Assembly (NCBI RefSeq): GCF_009870125.1
Contig: NC_046683.1
Span: 46,763,869-46,827,868 of the forward strand
Source of the DNA: Drosophila pseudoobscura
Lineage: Eukaryota; Arthropoda; Insecta; Diptera; Drosophilidae
Length of the DNA: 64,000 nt
Direction: 5' to 3'
Shown: piece after piece, positions 63,001 to 64,000 of the stretch
Layout: each line of letters begins with the position of its first letter
How positions within the stretch are numbered: position 1 is the stretch's first letter
Program-made: the position numbers and the translations under genes
The notes under the pieces: generated by a model
What the model was told of the DNA's origin: nothing
Databases searched by the model: none
Seen by the model: the letters and a program-made list of their open reading frames with translations, nothing else

Positions 63001-64000
63001 ATAAAATGCCGTCAAAGAAAACGTTTTCGTTTTGAAAAGAAACGTGAAAACGGGAGCTCCAATTTATGTGTATTCAAAAGTAAATCGGAAAACTTTTGTG
63101 AATGTGAAAAACAGAGCCTGGCTGATAGTTATATTTTGGTATGACCTTTGGTGCTGAAACACCTCTTGTTCTGGTTCCGAAATATTCGTATTTTTCCAAC
63201 AAAAACTTGAACGTTTCTGTACATTTGAGACCATGTCCGTAAGTGTGTATGAGTGTGTGTGAGTGTAACGGTGAAAAAGGCTTTTTGACTATTTTAGCCA
63301 GCATGTAAATATTATTTTTATACTTTAACCATGGCTGTGCACCAACAAAAACATAAGCAGATGCTCGTAGGGGCACGGACACAGACACATACACATACAC
63401 GTCGGTCCCATGTCAAAAAAGTTTTCAGTGTGAAAGCGGGGGGAGCTGGCGTAGAATACACACACACACCAGTTTGGGATTCCCTGTTTATTCAATCAAC
63501 AAGAATGAGGAAGTGGAGGTGGAAGTGGAGAAGGAGAAGGAAGATGTGGGGCAGGAGAAACTGTACCGATGCCACAATGCAGGAGAATGTGACAAACGCA
63601 AGATGACAGTTGCCATGCTGAAAAATGACACAGCTACACACTCACTCTATGACTGTCTCTCTTGTCCCACACTATGACTGTCTCTGTCTCTTCCTCTCCA
63701 TCTATCTGGGATTTTCTCCTCTCACTGTCTCTGTATCTGCCTCTGTCTATCTGTGGCCATCTCCCTCTCTGCCACACAAGAGTTTTCGCATTTGTTCCTA
63801 TGCCAGAGTAACTACAAAGTTTTTCTGCTATTTAAATCATGACAGTTTATCTAAGCAAAAAGCCCCGGCACATCTCTCTTGCTCTCTGTCCAAGGGAAGC
63901 CGCAACAGTTGCCACACCTTTTTATGGTACGCCTCCTCGCTTCGAGGCAATCCTCAGCCGCCATGCATTGCCTCCCCCGCTGCCACTACGTCTGCCACGC
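54001..64000. other. noncoding stretch to the end of the window
   Basis: No gene that I can support. Contains GGAAC copies near 56525-56548, a G-rich run near 56748-56758, GTCGCT copies near 60186-60215, CA-rich tracts near 60980-61050, TATATACATATGTATGTA near 61062-61084, and CT/GTCTCT-rich sequence from about 63650 to 63780. The part from 62230 to 62390 is CT- and CG-richer and could be regulatory. Confidence 0.45.

Noticed and set aside
1..64000. tRNA genes and known microRNA hairpins
   Set aside because: I scanned by eye for tRNA B-box-like strings and for some fly microRNA sequences I know and found none I could defend; a tRNAscan-SE and Infernal run would settle it.

Overview
This is animal nuclear DNA from a Drosophila species. 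The base composition, the short introns (64-70 nt) with GTAAGT-type donors, the scattered INE-1/DINE-1 repeats and the many ACATATGTAC palindromes all fit. The form of the INE-1 copies and the abundance of TACGAGTA-type strings suggest the obscura group (D. pseudoobscura and relatives), but the species call is an inference. Most of the 64 kb has no gene that I can support.

Layout. 1-7260 is noncoding apart from a ~1 kb INE-1-like element at 641-1680. 7362-11363 holds one intronless gene for a secreted protein with three DNA/RNA non-specific endonuclease modules; the middle module has lost key catalytic residues. 11450-19150 is noncoding. 19708-28650 is an accessory cluster: an intact two-exon F-box/leucine-rich-repeat gene (minus), a small orphan gene (minus), a broken F-box/LRR copy (minus) whose intron has taken in an INE-1 fragment, and a frameshifted F-box/LRR copy (plus) just downstream of another INE-1 fragment. 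28680-34500 is noncoding.

34540-38035 is the most unusual part. A 91-codon, two-exon gene whose product looks like a lone DUF4806 domain lies between two repeat arrays built from the same CTCGCAAAA-type sequence. An inverted copy of that repeat supplies the stop codon of the next gene, a three-exon, 675-residue F-box/LRR gene on the minus strand. 38036-64000 is noncoding, with one nearly complete INE-1-like copy (44943-45500) and several short tandem repeats.

The four F-box genes share a phase-1 intron just after the F-box region and are clearly paralogues. Their expected role, from the family, is as substrate adaptors of SCF ubiquitin ligases. The secreted nuclease would act outside the cell, for example in the gut or haemolymph. 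Splice sites, frames and motifs were read by eye; family names come from recognition of motifs, not from a database search.
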